64,000 nt of DNA from Isoetes taiwanensis (Eukaryota; Streptophyta; Lycopodiopsida; Isoetales; Isoetaceae). The position numbers and the translations under genes were made by a program. Under the pieces are notes generated by a model that saw only the letters and a program-made list of their open reading frames with translations, ran no database searches and was not told where the DNA came from. Positions 47,766 through 59,999 of the stretch are shown here, one piece after another (within the stretch, counting starts at the first letter, position 1; every line of letters begins with the position of its first letter). The stretch is taken from NCBI GenBank assembly GCA_021234155.1, contig JAJEKV010000047.1, forward strand, positions 2,774,494 through 2,838,493. Reading direction: 5' to 3'.

Positions 47766-48640
47766 TGGGTCTATGAACTATAGTTTACGAAATCTGGGAA
47801 CAAAATCCAAGATTAAGAGTGACAGGAATGGTAGCATGCATCCAGTCCAAAGTCATGAAGTTTTAAGCTAAACCCTTTGCTTGATGGCCATTCAATCGAG
47901 CTCATCGTTGTTTATTAGATGGAGACTTGCAATTAGATTTCATCTGATCACTCTATGATAACGAAGCAAACTTTGTCTATAATCTTGGGTACAGCTTTAT
48001 TCGAGGTGTCTTTGGCTCAGCGAAATTAAATTGCATCTCCTCTAACAATGAGCATAGATATTTGGTAAACAGTCTACATGCATCCACACACGTCATTGAT
48101 AAACAAACTCTGATAAATATTTTGTTCCCTGCTTATGAACTTCATTTATTGTCTTATTCTTGATGCGTATCCAATGTTATTCGAGGCAAATTCAACAATC
48201 GTACCAAATGTACAAACAAAAAGCTTGTCCTTGACACACAGGTGAATTAGTTTTGGCTTTCTCGGAACACTTTCGATGATAGACATTTACGTATAGTTAT
48301 ACACTATTTGTAGTCGGAAGGTGCATTTTGTACTATAAATGTGTCCATGAACTATCTGAACATCCGGAATAAAATCCTCTACCTATATTAACATGCGTTG
48401 TAAGGCCCCGAGAATATCATGCCTTACAATTTTGACGATGCTCTAATCCTTGCTTTATGATTACTCTACCACTTTGGATCTTCTCAACCAATTCCCTTAG
48501 CCATTATGCTTTTGATACCTCAAGCTCTTCCATATCTTGACAATTCAATCCTCCCATCATCTACCATGTCATGTTCATCTTAAGATGGTGGTCCCATTAT
48601 ACATGCTCTTAATACACTCTTAGCCCCAATGAACCGTGGG
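47766..48640. repeat. Degenerate repeats of a CTATGAACTATAGTTTA-type unit
   Basis: GTACTTTAAATGGGTCTATG with AACTATAGTTTACG at 47755-47795 recurs in variant form near 48325, 48670 and 48745, each followed by A..CATCTGGGA or similar. No gene is seen. Confidence 0.55.
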
Positions 48641-48668
48641 TAAACTATAACGGTCCTAAGGTAACGAA
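48641..48668 (+). other. Short match to organelle/bacterial-type 23S rRNA (I-CeuI site region)
   Basis: The 27 bases from 48642 match the highly conserved 23S rRNA segment that forms the I-CeuI homing site at 25 positions, with core CTATAACGGTCCTAAGGTA. The nuclear 28S counterpart reads CTATGACTCTCTTAAGGTA, so the source would be organellar or bacterial. Flanking DNA shows no rRNA similarity that I can see; the right flank belongs to the CTATGAACTATAG repeat family. Confidence 0.7.
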
Positions 48669-48841
48669 CTGTCTATCAACTATAGTTTATAAACACACAG
48701 GGAGTAAACTTGAGAGTATTACGATCAGCATATATGCCTAGACATTTGTTTGTACTATCAATGATCTATCAACTATGGTTTATGAACATCTGGGAGAAGT
48801 CCAAGATTAAGAAGACTAGCATCTACGCCTGGACATTTGAT

Positions 48842-50830
48842 TTAGTAATAACACACTAGTCTTAGAACAAATCGAGGCCGCCCACATTCACATTCAATGT
48901 AAGGTGGTTGGGGCCAAGACCCAACAATCACACAATAATGCAATGTTAGAGTGGCGTGGGTGTCATACATCCTATGGGATGGTGCCAAGTGGCATGACAT
49001 AAACGAACAACTCTTGGCTGCAAAAGTTACCAAAGTTACCATCTTCCTGATTTGACCTAAGGAAAGAGGGAATTTCAAATTTAGTAGTCTAAATAAGCAA
49101 AACAAAGATCAACAAAGCCTTTGTTGAGATAACAAAGACCTAAGAATGATCTAACAAAACTAGGGAATTAAGGTGCTAGAGAGCACCATACACCACAATT
49201 TTCAACAAATATCACAACCTTGCCTAGCGTTTGCCCTTCGGGCAACCCCAAAAGTACAATTTTATGGTCTAGCAATAGGATGCAAGCGGTACTTTTCATA
49301 TTAAGTGTGGGGATTCTATGACGTTCTCTCATAATTAATTAAAACTTTGTTCAAATATTACTTAAGCTTTGTGTAAACATTACCTCAACAATTTCTTAGA
49401 GTAAGATTCTTAAATATTCTATTCCTACAAATAGAAAAATTTTTGATGATTTTTCATAGTCGATCGATTATATAAGCCATCATTTTTAAGGCCAATAACA
49501 TTGCATGGAAAGATTCATTAGATTCTCAACAATTTACTTCTCGATTCATTAGATTCTCAACAATTTACTTCTCTATTTCACTATATTCCACGAGAGGTTT
49601 GTTGAAGATTGATCAAAAGTCATTATATTGTATAGGGTTGTATCAAGTAGAGAGTTGGTGTTGCACAATGGAAAGGCTTAAGTTACTCGAAACTATAACA
49701 AAAAGAAGAAATAAACATCAGACACTGCAAAATGCAAAGGCATAACTTACTCGAAATCATGTTTTGAATGCACATCACCAAGTATGGATTCTTGCAATGA
49801 AAATGCCATCTTGGTGTTGCACAATCTAAGGCTTAACTTACTTTCGAAACCACGTTCCAATGACTATATGAAGCTATAGCGAAAGAAGAAAGAAAAATCG
49901 ACCAAAAATGCAAATGCATAACTTACTTCGAAATCATGTTCTAAATGCACACAAATTATCGGTTCTTGCAATGAAAATGCCAGCTTGAACAACTCATGCT
50001 CTTGAATGATAATTATCTCAAATAGACCTCGACAAATCTTTGGTGAACTTTAAGTGCACTTTTAGTAAAACAAATATCTCAACAATTCAATTTGCTAGCA
50101 TTCTAGTTTACATTTTCTTTTAGGACATATTCCTTTTAAGAGTTCTCTTTCTCAAGCTGCAACCAAACAATAATGTAGTATAAGCGCAAATTTAGTAGTG
50201 GAAAGAGTCACAACCAAAGATATTGATAAGCATAGGCCAATTTACTTGAAGTCTCCTTCATTAATCGCGCGATTAAAGATGCAACAAGACCCACCATCAT
50301 AAACGGTATTAAACGAAGATCTGATTAAGATCATCTAACCTTCTAAAATATTCTACATAAAACAACAAAAGTTAAAAGGTGAAAACAAATCAAGCTCATA
50401 TAATGCATGGCAAGATTACCAAGTAGGATTCTAGCAGTACATCAAAAGCATCTATCGAGTGAACTAGAGGTGACGATCCTGCTGACTAAGTGCACAATTA
50501 ACTTACCATATCATGATGAAATCATCAAGGAGCAGTTTGCAGAAACATTTTGGAGCATTTAGATCTCATTCTCATTCTCATTCTAAAGTTATGCCCCACT
50601 ACATAGGTTTCTGTTTCAATGTAGCATCAAATCCACACATGCACATACTTTAATGAAATCTAGCGAATTTGATGTTGGTACATATAGTCTGGCTGAGCGG
50701 CTACCTGGATTTTGGGCAGAATGCTACCGCAAGAAGAGAATGGAAATGTTAAAGGCTGGTTTTTTCTCTGATCAAGCATCTACATAGAGTTCAACCAATA
50801 AATTTAAGGAAGGAAGGAAGGAAGTTACTT
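48842..50830. other. AT-rich stretch, no gene; diverged ~185 bp tandem units at 49.65-50.0 kb
   Basis: Units containing AATGCAAAGGCATAACTTAC, TCGAAATCATGTT and TCTTGCAATGAAAATGCCA recur about every 185 bp between 49650 and 49990. No coding content is recognised. One Helitron-like end candidate lies at 49160. Confidence 0.5.
49160..49187 (-). mobile_element. Candidate Helitron 3' terminus
   Basis: On the minus strand: hairpin GGTGCT-CTCT-AGCACC, eight bases TTAATTCC, then CTAG followed by T. This has the architecture of a Helitron 3' end and could close the gene-capture block whose subterminal region is at 62.5 kb. The hairpin differs from the one at 29655, and short hairpins near CTAG can arise by chance. 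Confidence 0.35.
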
Positions 50831-51864
50831 TTATCGTCCACGGAGACCAATCGGTCTATGGGACCCAATACAAAAACGCAGCAAGGGGATTACTGCCCGG
50901 ATTAAAAAACCCCCGCCCCGAAGGGTTTTCGAGGGAAAAACCGTGGCGCGAATCAATCCGCCTGTGACAAAGCTGTGCTAATCATATAAAATGCGTAAAC
51001 ATCCCAATATATACTGATCATGCACCACCCCGTAGTGCCTAGTCACGGACCCGGCCCGGGGGGCAAAGGTGACCTCGCAGGTCCAATTACCTCCTGGATG
51101 TATGACCCCGTGGCACGCATCTTGGCGGTGTGTTCATCGGCAAATGCAAGGGCACGCCCAGCCGCACTAAGGGAGCCGTGTCGGCCCGAATCCGACCGAA
51201 CGCTGGGCAACTCGGAAAGTGTGAGACTCATCCTCAACGGCACCGGTTTGGCAAAGACCAGCGAGCTTTGTCCCGGCGGGGCCCCAATCCACCGCCCGGA
51301 GGCGATCACGAAGATGGTGGGCACCCTGGGCCCGAATGGAGGCAATGAGCTGCGCTTTTTTCGACATCTGGGGATCCCTAGCGGGAACGGGTAGAGTATA
51401 TATTTTTGCCGGGCTAACAAAAAACTGATGTGCTTCTTGTAATGGGCCATTTTGACCTGCTCTAGAGCAATGGGGTCCCGAGCTTGCCAAGGAAACAAGC
51501 ATCTAGGTACTCCCTGCAATGGGGTCCCGCGATCGGCCAAGCATGCGCCCGGTATGCGCATCTGTGCTCTTTATGCGCATCGTTCCATCTGGCGAACCAG
51601 CGATCTCTCTTACCCCTCCAACAGGCCCTAAGCGGCTGGCGGACTCATGGCCCGCGGTGTAAGCCCGGTCGGGGGCCGAGCATCACCCATAGTAACCACT
51701 TTACGAAAATAGGCGATGTGTCTATCAAGGGCTGCCAGGCGTAAGAATCCGATTTCTGCGCGAGAATCGATAGGGGGGTGAAGGTTTCACCCAAGTGCCG
51801 TGCCAAAAATGCCTTACGCACCTGCTCCAAGTCATTCAGTGCGTCAAAGAGGCGGCCAGGGCCC

Positions 51865-52936
51865 CTAACCGACCCGTCTGAAGGGCGGGGCTTTCGACCG
51901 GTGCGAGGAGCGGATGTGGTGATGGCCCCAATCATATAGCTCTGCACTGGTATTTGTTGTTACGCATTGCATAAAGCGCTTTCCGGCCTTCTTTCCACCC
52001 ATAGCGGATAGAGCGCCTCCAGCCCGAGCGAGGGGGAACTCCACCCCTAGGTACTTGTAGGTGGGCGTGGCGCCTACGAGTATCCCCGATATGTGAGTCA
52101 CGGGGAGGCATGGGGTGGCGTGAAGAGGATATGAGAACCACCACGGTCTTGGCGGATTGACGCGCATATGTCGTAGCGACAAAATGTGTCTAGGGCATCC
52201 GGTGAGGCGCATATCTTACGGGGTGTGGGCAATGAGGCCAACATCGTCCGCATAGATGGTGGCGGATGACCAGTGCAAAAGATGTATGCCATCCCCCATG
52301 CTTTCGATAAGCCGGGCTCTAACCGATCAATGTAGAGGCCAAAAAGTGTCGGCGGAGAGGGGCAACCTGCCGGACCGATACTCTTGGTAAATGCTTGGCC
52401 CGTCGTGCATCCTGCCAAAACAACTCTCATACAACTTTGTATATGGCATTACGCGGCGACAAAAATTGAGCCCGGTTGGCCGGATCTAGCCCACAACTTT
52501 TTCGGGGGACCAGATCAAAAGCCTTTGCGAAGTCCACAAAGCGGCAATACAAGTCCGGTAGGTGATTCGAGCCGTCTTCAATCGATTGCCCATGGCGTAA
52601 AGATATGGTCAATCGTTGAGTGGCGGGTCGAAAGCTTTGCACGCGTGAGGGGCTCGCACATCCGCTGCCTGGCCGGTCAAGCTGCTGCTTTCGAGAATGC
52701 CCGGTAGCGGTTTGGCAAAATCTTGAATCGACCATGATCGTCCTGGTAATTGGCGGACAGGTGTGGGTCGCCCAGCTTTGTGAATGGGAACAACCACCGC
52801 TTGTGGTCCATTGTCGGGGAAACCCTCCCGCAATGCTCTGTTGAACGGGGGTAGTGAGGACCCGGCACAAGCGGCTGCCACCTGCCCACTTGAGTAACTT
52901 CGGCCGCATACCATCGAGGTCAGGCCGCCTTCCCAT
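51865..52936 (-). pseudogene. LINE reverse transcriptase remnant
   Basis: Minus-strand pieces: MRPKLLKWAGGSRLCRVLTT and FPRQWTTSGG (about 52900-52790), FVDFAKAFDLVPRKS (motif A, about 52540), GCPSPPTLFGLYIDRLEPGL (motif B, about 52360) and ATPTYKYLGVEF (about 52050). The YADD motif expected near 52250 is not recognisable. The pieces lie in different frames. Each aligns with the corresponding part of the copy at 25.8-26.8 kb. Confidence 0.8.
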
Positions 52937-53851
52937 TAGCTAGCCGTTGCAGGCCCTCCTCAACATCCTCATCCACGAGAACCAATGGGGGCCATCCGGC
53001 AGGGTATGGGCGTCTGGCGTCCTGGCCGGGTCATAGAGCTGCTTTGCACTGTTCCCCCTTGCCGGGTGTGATGTCCCCAGCAGGGCTTTTGGGCTGGCCT
53101 TGCTAAGCACTCTGCGCCAAAGGTTCGAGGATGAGTGTCCAAATAGGGCGAACATCTCCCCCGATGCTTGGCAAGGTACAGCGCCTTTGTGTCCTTCGGA
53201 TAGGGCGCTGATGCGTGTGGTGGCTTTCTGGCGAATTACACTGGATCCGTGGATGTGACGGAGAAACCGCTTGCGTTCTTCTGATCCGCATCAAACCATC
53301 GTCTGGCGGGAATGTTACGACCACCTGGCGGCGGCGCGGGGTCCGCCAAAAGCACCGTCCATTGCATCCCGTAATGCGAAGTCCGTGGTCTGTCTGGCTT
53401 CTAGTGTGGAGGTCCGAAATGCTGGGAGGGCATTCATGAGCATCTCGGCGTAGTCCTCTGCCTGCTCATAATCGAGTCTCAGCCCGGGGCCCGGGCTGGC
53501 ATAGTGGGGGTTACGGCTCGCCAAACCAGATCAAATAAAGTGGGAGGTGATCTGAGTCGACCTCCTCATCCGTATCTGTGCACCCCACCGGAAACGACCC
53601 CGATGAGATGCATATCTTAGCGCAACTACAAGCACATAGTCCACCACACTAGACCCTCCCCCCGATTGTCACATGCGCATGTGCACTTGCGAGAATCGGA
53701 CCTTTGTGAAGGCCATTGCAAATTATCAAGTCAAAAATGCCACATAGCGAGAACAGCTAATGCCAAAGCGAGTGACCTGGCGTCATCCGACCCAGCAGCG
53801 GCCGGGCTACTTCTGGCGTAAAGCTGCGGAGGACATCGTCGTCGTGAGGGG

Positions 53852-54350
53852 TCAAGTCGCATGGGCTGCTCTACTCTGTCCGTGCATTGAAATCTCCAAG
53901 AAGGGCGACCCTACCCAAGCTGGCGATCTTTGGCGTATGTCATCATATAGATCGACATACGGGTCCATCCTATCCGCATCGGGGTGGCTGCGATAGAAGG
54001 TGCTGTCTGCGTGAGGGAAATAACAGGCGGCCAGAAAAAGAGGGTTGCCACTGGTATTATGCACACGAACCCGAAGTACCGGTTGTGTCTTGCTGTCTTC
54101 TGGAGGGTAACCGAATGTGCCAAGGTTGTCCGGTAGTAGCAAGCCACTCCACCATGACCCCGCTGTCCTGTACAGGTATTGAAGACCGAGAAATGTTGGT
54201 AACCCGGCAAATCAGGTAGCCTGTGTCCAGCATGCTCCCATGTCTCCATGAGGAAGATGAGATCCATACCGGCTGCCACGGAGTTCGGGACTGCCCCTTA
54301 CGCCAAGGGAAGCCTCGACGGTTCCATGAGACCACCCGAGACACAATTCC
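53852..54350 (-). pseudogene. LINE apurinic-type endonuclease remnant
   Basis: The minus strand encodes MDLIFLMETWEHAGHRLPDL, carrying the METW form of the (M/L)xET metal-binding motif, then PGYQHFSVFN and RGHGGVACYYR. This is the usual order in EEP/APE-type LINE endonucleases. The frame is then lost. Located upstream of the RT in the element's own direction, as expected. Confidence 0.7.
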
Positions 54351-56030
54351 TATTTGTCGGCCCGAGGATGGTATCTGCCAGCTGAGTGTGGGGAGGGCAA
54401 GCGCTGGGTCGAAAGTGAGAAGATGGAGGCCCGGGCTGACATGTAATTTGAGGGTGTGGGCAGCGAGGGCGAGGGGAGTAGGGCGAGGAGAAGGGGGCGT
54501 GGTAGTAGAAGCTAAAAGCCGGGGCAGCGTCGGTTTGTGGTTGGGGCTGCGAAGTGCTGCGGCCCGATAGCGGTATCCGGGAAAATGTGCATCACGCCTC
54601 GAACCAATCCTGCGGCACCCCACATTTGGCGAATGCCTCGGCCACGACAAAGCTCACGTACGCGTGCCTCACATTTGCCTGCGGGTGTGAGGTCAGGTCC
54701 ACATACAGGGGATGTCCCCTTCAACATCACGGCCTGGCGCCAATATGGCATCACTTTTGTGCATCCCATGGCCGAGTGAATATGACAATGCGGTCCGCGG
54801 CGGAGGCTGGAAACCCCATGCGGGCTTCTTTCGAGAAATGTGAAGCTGCCCGGGAATGTCATCCAGACGAGAATGTGTGTTCGGATGTTGTGGAAGAACT
54901 CTCCCCCTGCTCGCATACCTCGGGGCTACCCAGTTGTGGCCTCTCCGCTGCGCTCCTGGGAGGTCTGCGACTGCCCGAGTCCAAAAGGTGAAGAAGGCTG
55001 GTCTTTGGGGGTGGTGGTGGTGGTGGGCCCCGGGATGGCGTGGGTAAAGCCGGAGTGTGGGCGGGAGGCGGCCGGTCGCGGGGGGCGATGGCTGTGGTGG
55101 AGTTTGTGGCGGGATAATGCGAGCGGCGTTCTCGACCTGTGAAGTCGGGAACAGCTCTTGCGAGCCTGGCTTTGCTTGGCCATCTCACACTGCCTTCTTT
55201 GCGGCTGGCTATGAACCTCGGTAGGGAGACCGGCTGCATGCGTGGATGGTTGCCACTTGCCCACCCCACGGAGCTCCGGCTCACGAGTAGCGAGGCGTGC
55301 GCAGGAGCCCGACACCACCTGGCGTCGAGGGGCGGGCTTCTTTGTTCGATCTTACTCTACGAAGATCCTGAAGCTGTGCTGTCTGCCAAGAGCAGCCTGT
55401 GCTCCCGTGCCATGGTGGTGGTTGCCTCTACCTCCCGGCCCGAAGCGAGGCAGCGACCATTGTCTCTGCATTCTTGCGCAGCTCCCTCTCCCCGTGTCAT
55501 GGTGTCGAGTGATGAACCGAGAGTCTAGGGCGGGCCCGTATGTCGGCAACCTCTGCACGGCCTGCTTTGCCGCTCGAGAGTGTGCAAGGCCAAGGCCATC
55601 TTCCACATGCGGCGTCGCGGGTCTCCAAGCACTGTGATCACGGTTCTTCGACCCGATTTGCCTTTTGAGCACATGGGATGCCGAGGACTCCATCTCCAAC
55701 TGCCATGCCCGGCCCGGTGACCTTTGTTAGCCTCAATCTGAATCACCTTTGTTAGCCTCCATTCCCGCTTTGGCGTGGCTCCAATTCTCTGCCAGGCGGG
55801 GAGTTCCTATGTGGTCTGCGAGCAATTAATCCCTTCCGGCGGGGCTGGCCTCGCTGAGGGGGCCTTAGCCTTAGCCCGAGCCTCCTTCTTCATGGAGGAT
55901 GACTCTCCCCTGTCCATGATGGCTGATCGGGACCGTTTGTGCGGCGGGCCCTCGCCTTGGGTTTCCCAGGCCGGCCCATCTTCTGTGGCCATGACTCCCA
56001 AAGTTTGAGGGATCTCTGGCTGCGGAAAGG
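54350..56030 (-). pseudogene. LINE 5' region / ORF1 remnant
   Basis: GC-rich, Pro/Ser/Arg/His-rich minus-strand frames (54650-54057, 55284-54859, 55318-54926) with no recognised domain or zinc knuckle. By position this is the ORF1 or 5' UTR of the LINE. The poly-Pro run near 55015 comes from a (GGT)n tract. Confidence 0.4.
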
Positions 56031-56303
56031 GTGCCTAGAATTGAATTTGGGGGCTCAAGAGCGGCAGGCGAGCACCTTTTGGGCTAGTCAACGGAAACCC
56101 TTTCGAATACTTACTAAAACATACGCCAATCCCTATATTGGTGTCAGACTTTCATCAACAACACCATCAGGAACTAGGGTATGAATTAGTAAAACATTCT
56201 CGTAACCTTCAATAAGAGTACAACACACACCTTTCAACACCGGCGTGGCCAAGACCAACAACGGCATCGGTGAGGGCTATACTTCTCAAAGAAGGAAGAA
56301 GAA

Positions 56304-56663
56304 GGGCTGCCACAAAAACCCTAGCACACAGCCCGGAAAACAGCAGATTTGAGCACTGAAACAAAGACAAGCATGCAGGTACCATACACCGTTGGAAAGC
56401 TCTCTGAACCAGCTTTCCAACAAGCCCAAGCACATGAAAATCTGACACCGGATGTGAGAGATACAGTCCGTCAAAGTGTCTATGGGCTGCCACAAAAACC
56501 CTAGCACACAGCCCGGAAAACAGCAGATTTGAGCACTGAAACAAAGACAAGCATGCAAGTACCATACACCGTTGGAAAGCTCTCTGAACCAGCTTTCCAA
56601 CAAGCCCAAGCACATGAAAATCTGACACCGGATGTGAGAGATACAGTCCGTCAAAGTGTCTAT
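56304..56663. repeat. 180 bp tandem duplication (two copies)
   Basis: GGGCTGCCACAAAAACCCTA starts at 56304 and 56484. The copies differ at about one position (GCAGGTACC / GCAAGTACC). Twin repeated peptides on both strands arise from this. Confidence 0.95.
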
Positions 56664-56685
56664 GGGCTGCGGCAAATAAGATGTA

Positions 56686-56873
56686 CTAAACCTGGCTTTC
56701 AACCCAAATGTCACCAATCTTTTTGTATGCAAGTACTATTGAATACGAATTCCGAATTCAACATGCTTCGAACATGTCTCTAAACCTGGCTTTCAACCCA
56801 AAGGTCACCAATCTTTTTGTATGCAAGTACCATTGAATACGAATTCCGAATTCAACATGCTTCAAACATGTCT
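56686..56873. repeat. 94 bp tandem duplication
   Basis: CTAAACCTGGCTTTCAACCC starts at 56686 and 56780, followed by TCACCAATCTTTTTGTATGC and GAATACGAATTCCGAATTC in both. A few substitutions. Confidence 0.9.
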
Positions 56874-57974
56874 CAAAGCATGTCTAGCCTGTGCAAATTT
56901 GAGGGAATAGTTGTAACCATTTTTTAGGCCATGGCTCTTCGTATGTTCTCACATTTTGCGGGAGAAATTGAATTAGACAGACTTCAAGGATGTCTTCAAA
57001 CACATTTACTTTCTGTCAGCCTGCAGTATGATGATTGCAGCCCCTTTTTATGCTACAATACTTAGTCAAAGGTTAGAAGTTACCTAGGCGAGAAGCTAAA
57101 TCATGCTTTGCATATATTTATTTAGGTTCCAACCTGCTACAAAGAAGGCATATCTTGTCGGGCCAGTCCTCCTTATTCACACCCGCCCATTAAGATTTGA
57201 TCTCCAAACAATTAATATAAGAGTGAGGTAACCTCCACCATCCAATTTCCACATAGATCCCATTTCATATAAGCTAAATTGGATTTGTTTCTAACAGGAT
57301 TGAAATTCATGGTCATTTGTCACTGATTTTATGCTTAAACTCTTTATGACCGTGTAACTAATCTCACATGTGCCAACAATGCCGGCAGAATATGAACATT
57401 CTCTTGACATTCAAGAAAAAGCCGCCAAGTTAAAAGGGCAATGAAATGTAGTAATGTGCAACATGCAATAAATAAATGAAAATGAGAATGCGCAAAGGTC
57501 TTAGTCTTGAGGAATATCTGGGATAAGGTCAATGCCGTTATGCAGTCCCAAATCTTAGACCCCTAGTAATGATAAAGTATAAGAGTAGGATGGCATAAGC
57601 ATTTAAAAAAAAAGGCACTTTTTCCAGAAGTTTTCTCAGCTCATGTTTGGAAGCAATGATGGCTCGAAAAAAAATGGAGATGGCGCCTTGATCACACGAT
57701 GTTCCTTCATTTTCTTGAGCACCTTCCATACCTCTTCTATAAGGTCTACAACATTCCACGTTGAAATGTTATGCCAAGGCATCGACCGAGAAATGGTCAT
57801 TGCATCTTCTACCTTTGCCCAAACGACTATAACCAACAATCATAGTGGTTTAATTAACAACATTGTCTTTGGGAATTTTGTCAAAAACTCACGCCATTTC
57901 CATAATGATCATTTCCAAATTAATTCCACTAGATCATGCAACTATTTACCTCAGTTGGAATTATGTATCCGAAA
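56874..57974. other. AT-rich stretch, no gene seen
   Basis: Frames on both strands are short and unrecognised. No splice-bordered exon with a known motif was found. Confidence 0.45.
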
Positions 57975-58364
57975 ACATTGTAAAAATATCATCCTACTTG
58001 GTCACACACCTTGCAACTCAACATATATGGAATGCGCAAATGGAGTAGCATGGAAGATGCATGGACATGGCATGAATTATAACCATTATTTTGGCAGGTT
58101 TCTAAGCTATGGCCAAATTGTGCCTAAATCTAAGTCTGTGTCATGGGTTTCTATATAACCCAAAGCCAAGACATTGTAAAAATATCATCTTACTTGGTCT
58201 CACACCTTGCAACTCAACATATATAGAATGCGCAAATGGAGTAGCATGGAAGATGCATGGAAATGGCATGAATTATAACCATTATTTTGGCAGGTTTCTA
58301 AGCTATGGCCAAATTGTGCCTAAATCTAAGTTTGTGTCATGGGTTTCTATATAACCCAAAGCCA
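57975..58364. repeat. 196 bp tandem duplication
   Basis: ACATTGTAAAAATATCATC starts at 57975 and 58171, with GAATGCGCAAATGGAGTAGC and TTTTGGCAGGTTTCTAAGC in both. A handful of substitutions separate the copies. The twin plus-strand frames reflect it. Confidence 0.95.
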
Positions 58365-59430
58365 AGATTCGGATGGGATCTTGAGAGAAATGTAGTAGTC
58401 TGCAACATCCAACAAATAAGTATAGATTGAAGTATGCCTAAGAGGAAAGATCAATGTATTTACTGATGCTGGAAGACTTCCGTGCCCATTGTTTATAGTG
58501 AACAAAGATCAGCTTTGTATAATGAAGCAGCATCTTTAATGTGTTGTAGAAGTTGTTGGAGCTAACGAGAAATCTGAGACCTTCAATAGCGAGATCTATT
58601 TAAGACTTGAAGAAACCTTGCTCACAAGATGTTTATTATACATATATTTACGCATCATACTCCATTTGTCAATTATAACCGGAGTTCAAGAGTTATTTGG
58701 GAGTCGCGCAATAAATGGTAAGCAGGCCATTGGACTCAATTGTCCGATAGGAAGGCTAGAACTGCACAATGGGCAAAATCCAATGCTCGCGCCTTGGCAA
58801 ACCTAGTGAATCGATGTTGGTGGTTATTAAAAATACTGATCATTGTGATAACGAATGCTACACATCCTTTGGTGAGTAGCTACTACGGATTTTGAAGCGA
58901 GAATGCTACCGCTAGAAAGAAATGTTTTAAGCAAAGATTAATAGATTGTTTTCAAGAAAAACATTTTACTGAAGGTTAAGCCCACTCTCATAGAAAAAAC
59001 ATAAAGCATTCCACGGGCTTAGAATTCGGTATAGCATACGTTGGGCTGCAATGTTTTGAGCTGCATTGTTCGGCAAAAATACATAGGCTTCACAAGACAT
59101 CTCTAGTGCACTCAATTCAAAACGGGTTTTAACTATGTTTGCAAAGAAAAATTACACGGGGCTAATCTTTGTGACATATTTTTCCTAGTGCTCTTGAATA
59201 GCTAGCACAATAACCTATTGCAAATCGTCTTCCATGTTGGGAACTTCCGACCACTCATTTAAAAGCCCCCGGTCCAATTACATCTATTTCTCGGATAAAA
59301 GACCTAACAAAGAATCAAGGATCTTATAAGATCTGAGGAAATTATAAACTAGGGGACCTTGCCCACAAAAAACGCGAGAATCATGAGCATAACAACAAAA
59401 GAGTATCATAGAAGGCAACTTCTAAAGGAA
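58365..59430. other. No gene seen
   Basis: AT-rich, with only a short unrecognised plus-strand frame (58618-58806). Confidence 0.5.
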
Positions 59431-59594
59431 GCCAATATTAGAGAAAAGAAGTGCGGACCAAGGTCTTCAAGAACTTAAAAGTATTTGCAATAATAGATAA
59501 TAATATGTGGCCCAAATAAAGGCGTGGACCAAAGACGAAATTTGTTCTTATGATCACTAGTTGGTTAATGTATACACTTACTATTAGACACCAT

Positions 59595-59967
59595 GGTTGC
59601 TTAAACTTACTGTTTGCAACATCCATAAGATAAACATATTCCCCGCTATAACTTAAAAGCACCTCCTCCCCATTAGGATTTGAACATGACATGTGTAAGA
59701 TCCAAGCCTCGGTCCTGTGGAACATCATATTTGTTATTAGAGGATTAGAAATCAATTGCCAGATTAAAATAACAACAAAGCACGGCTTACATAATCAGAG
59801 ATGCCATATTCCCAGAGATTCACCTGATATATAGGACAATGTTTATATGTTAATTTATCACCAGCACAACAAATTTGCAGGAGACTTACCTTCATGTCAT
59901 CAAAACCCGAGAGCAAAAGAGTCCCGTTTGAGTTCCAAGCTAAAGCATTGACACAACCTTGGTGACC
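59595..59967 (-). pseudogene. ASG2: ASG2-like WD40/DCAF gene fragment
   Basis: Three minus-strand exon pieces. Exon 59967-59890 (26 codons, phase 0 at both ends) encodes GHQGCVNALAWNSNGTLLLS then GFDDMK. Exon 59823-59791 encodes VNLWEYGISDY. A third piece (about 59715-59600) encodes LDLTHVMF, a one-base frame break, then PNGEEVLLSYSGEYVYLMDV. These match the first WD repeat and a late WD repeat (LTHVTFSPNGEEVLLSYSGEHVYLM) of plant ASG2-like DDB1/CUL4-associated factors. The central WD repeats and the TPR part are missing, so the fragment has an internal deletion. Captured and dead. Confidence 0.8.
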
Positions 59968-59999
59968 CTGTTAAAAACAAAAGGCCACTCAAAAGACTT

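Larger units (their letters stand above)
50838..56030 (-). mobile_element. GC-rich, near full-length but decayed LINE (same family as 25761-27811)
   Basis: The 3' end (50850-50945) is the complement of the 3' end of the LINE at 27.66-27.79 kb, including the CCCTCGAAAACCC hairpin-like part and GGTCTCCGTGGACG. The tail here is (TTCC)n instead of (TTCTA)n. On the minus strand the order is a Pro/Ser/Arg-rich region (55990-54650), endonuclease, RT and C-terminal region, as in an EN-containing non-LTR element. GC content is far above the surrounding DNA. All domains are frameshifted. The left limit near 56030 is estimated from where GC content drops. The many plus-strand frames across it are mirror artefacts of high GC. 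Confidence 0.75.

Noticed and set aside
48641-48668. A real rRNA gene or group I intron insertion site
   Set aside because: Only about 27 bp match; neighbouring DNA has no rRNA structure.
51020-55640. Plus-strand GC-rich open frames
   Set aside because: Mirror frames of the minus-strand LINE; no domain, and high GC lowers stop frequency.
56209-56783. Proteins with internal repeats on both strands
   Set aside because: The repeats come from the 180 bp DNA tandem duplication and no motif is present.
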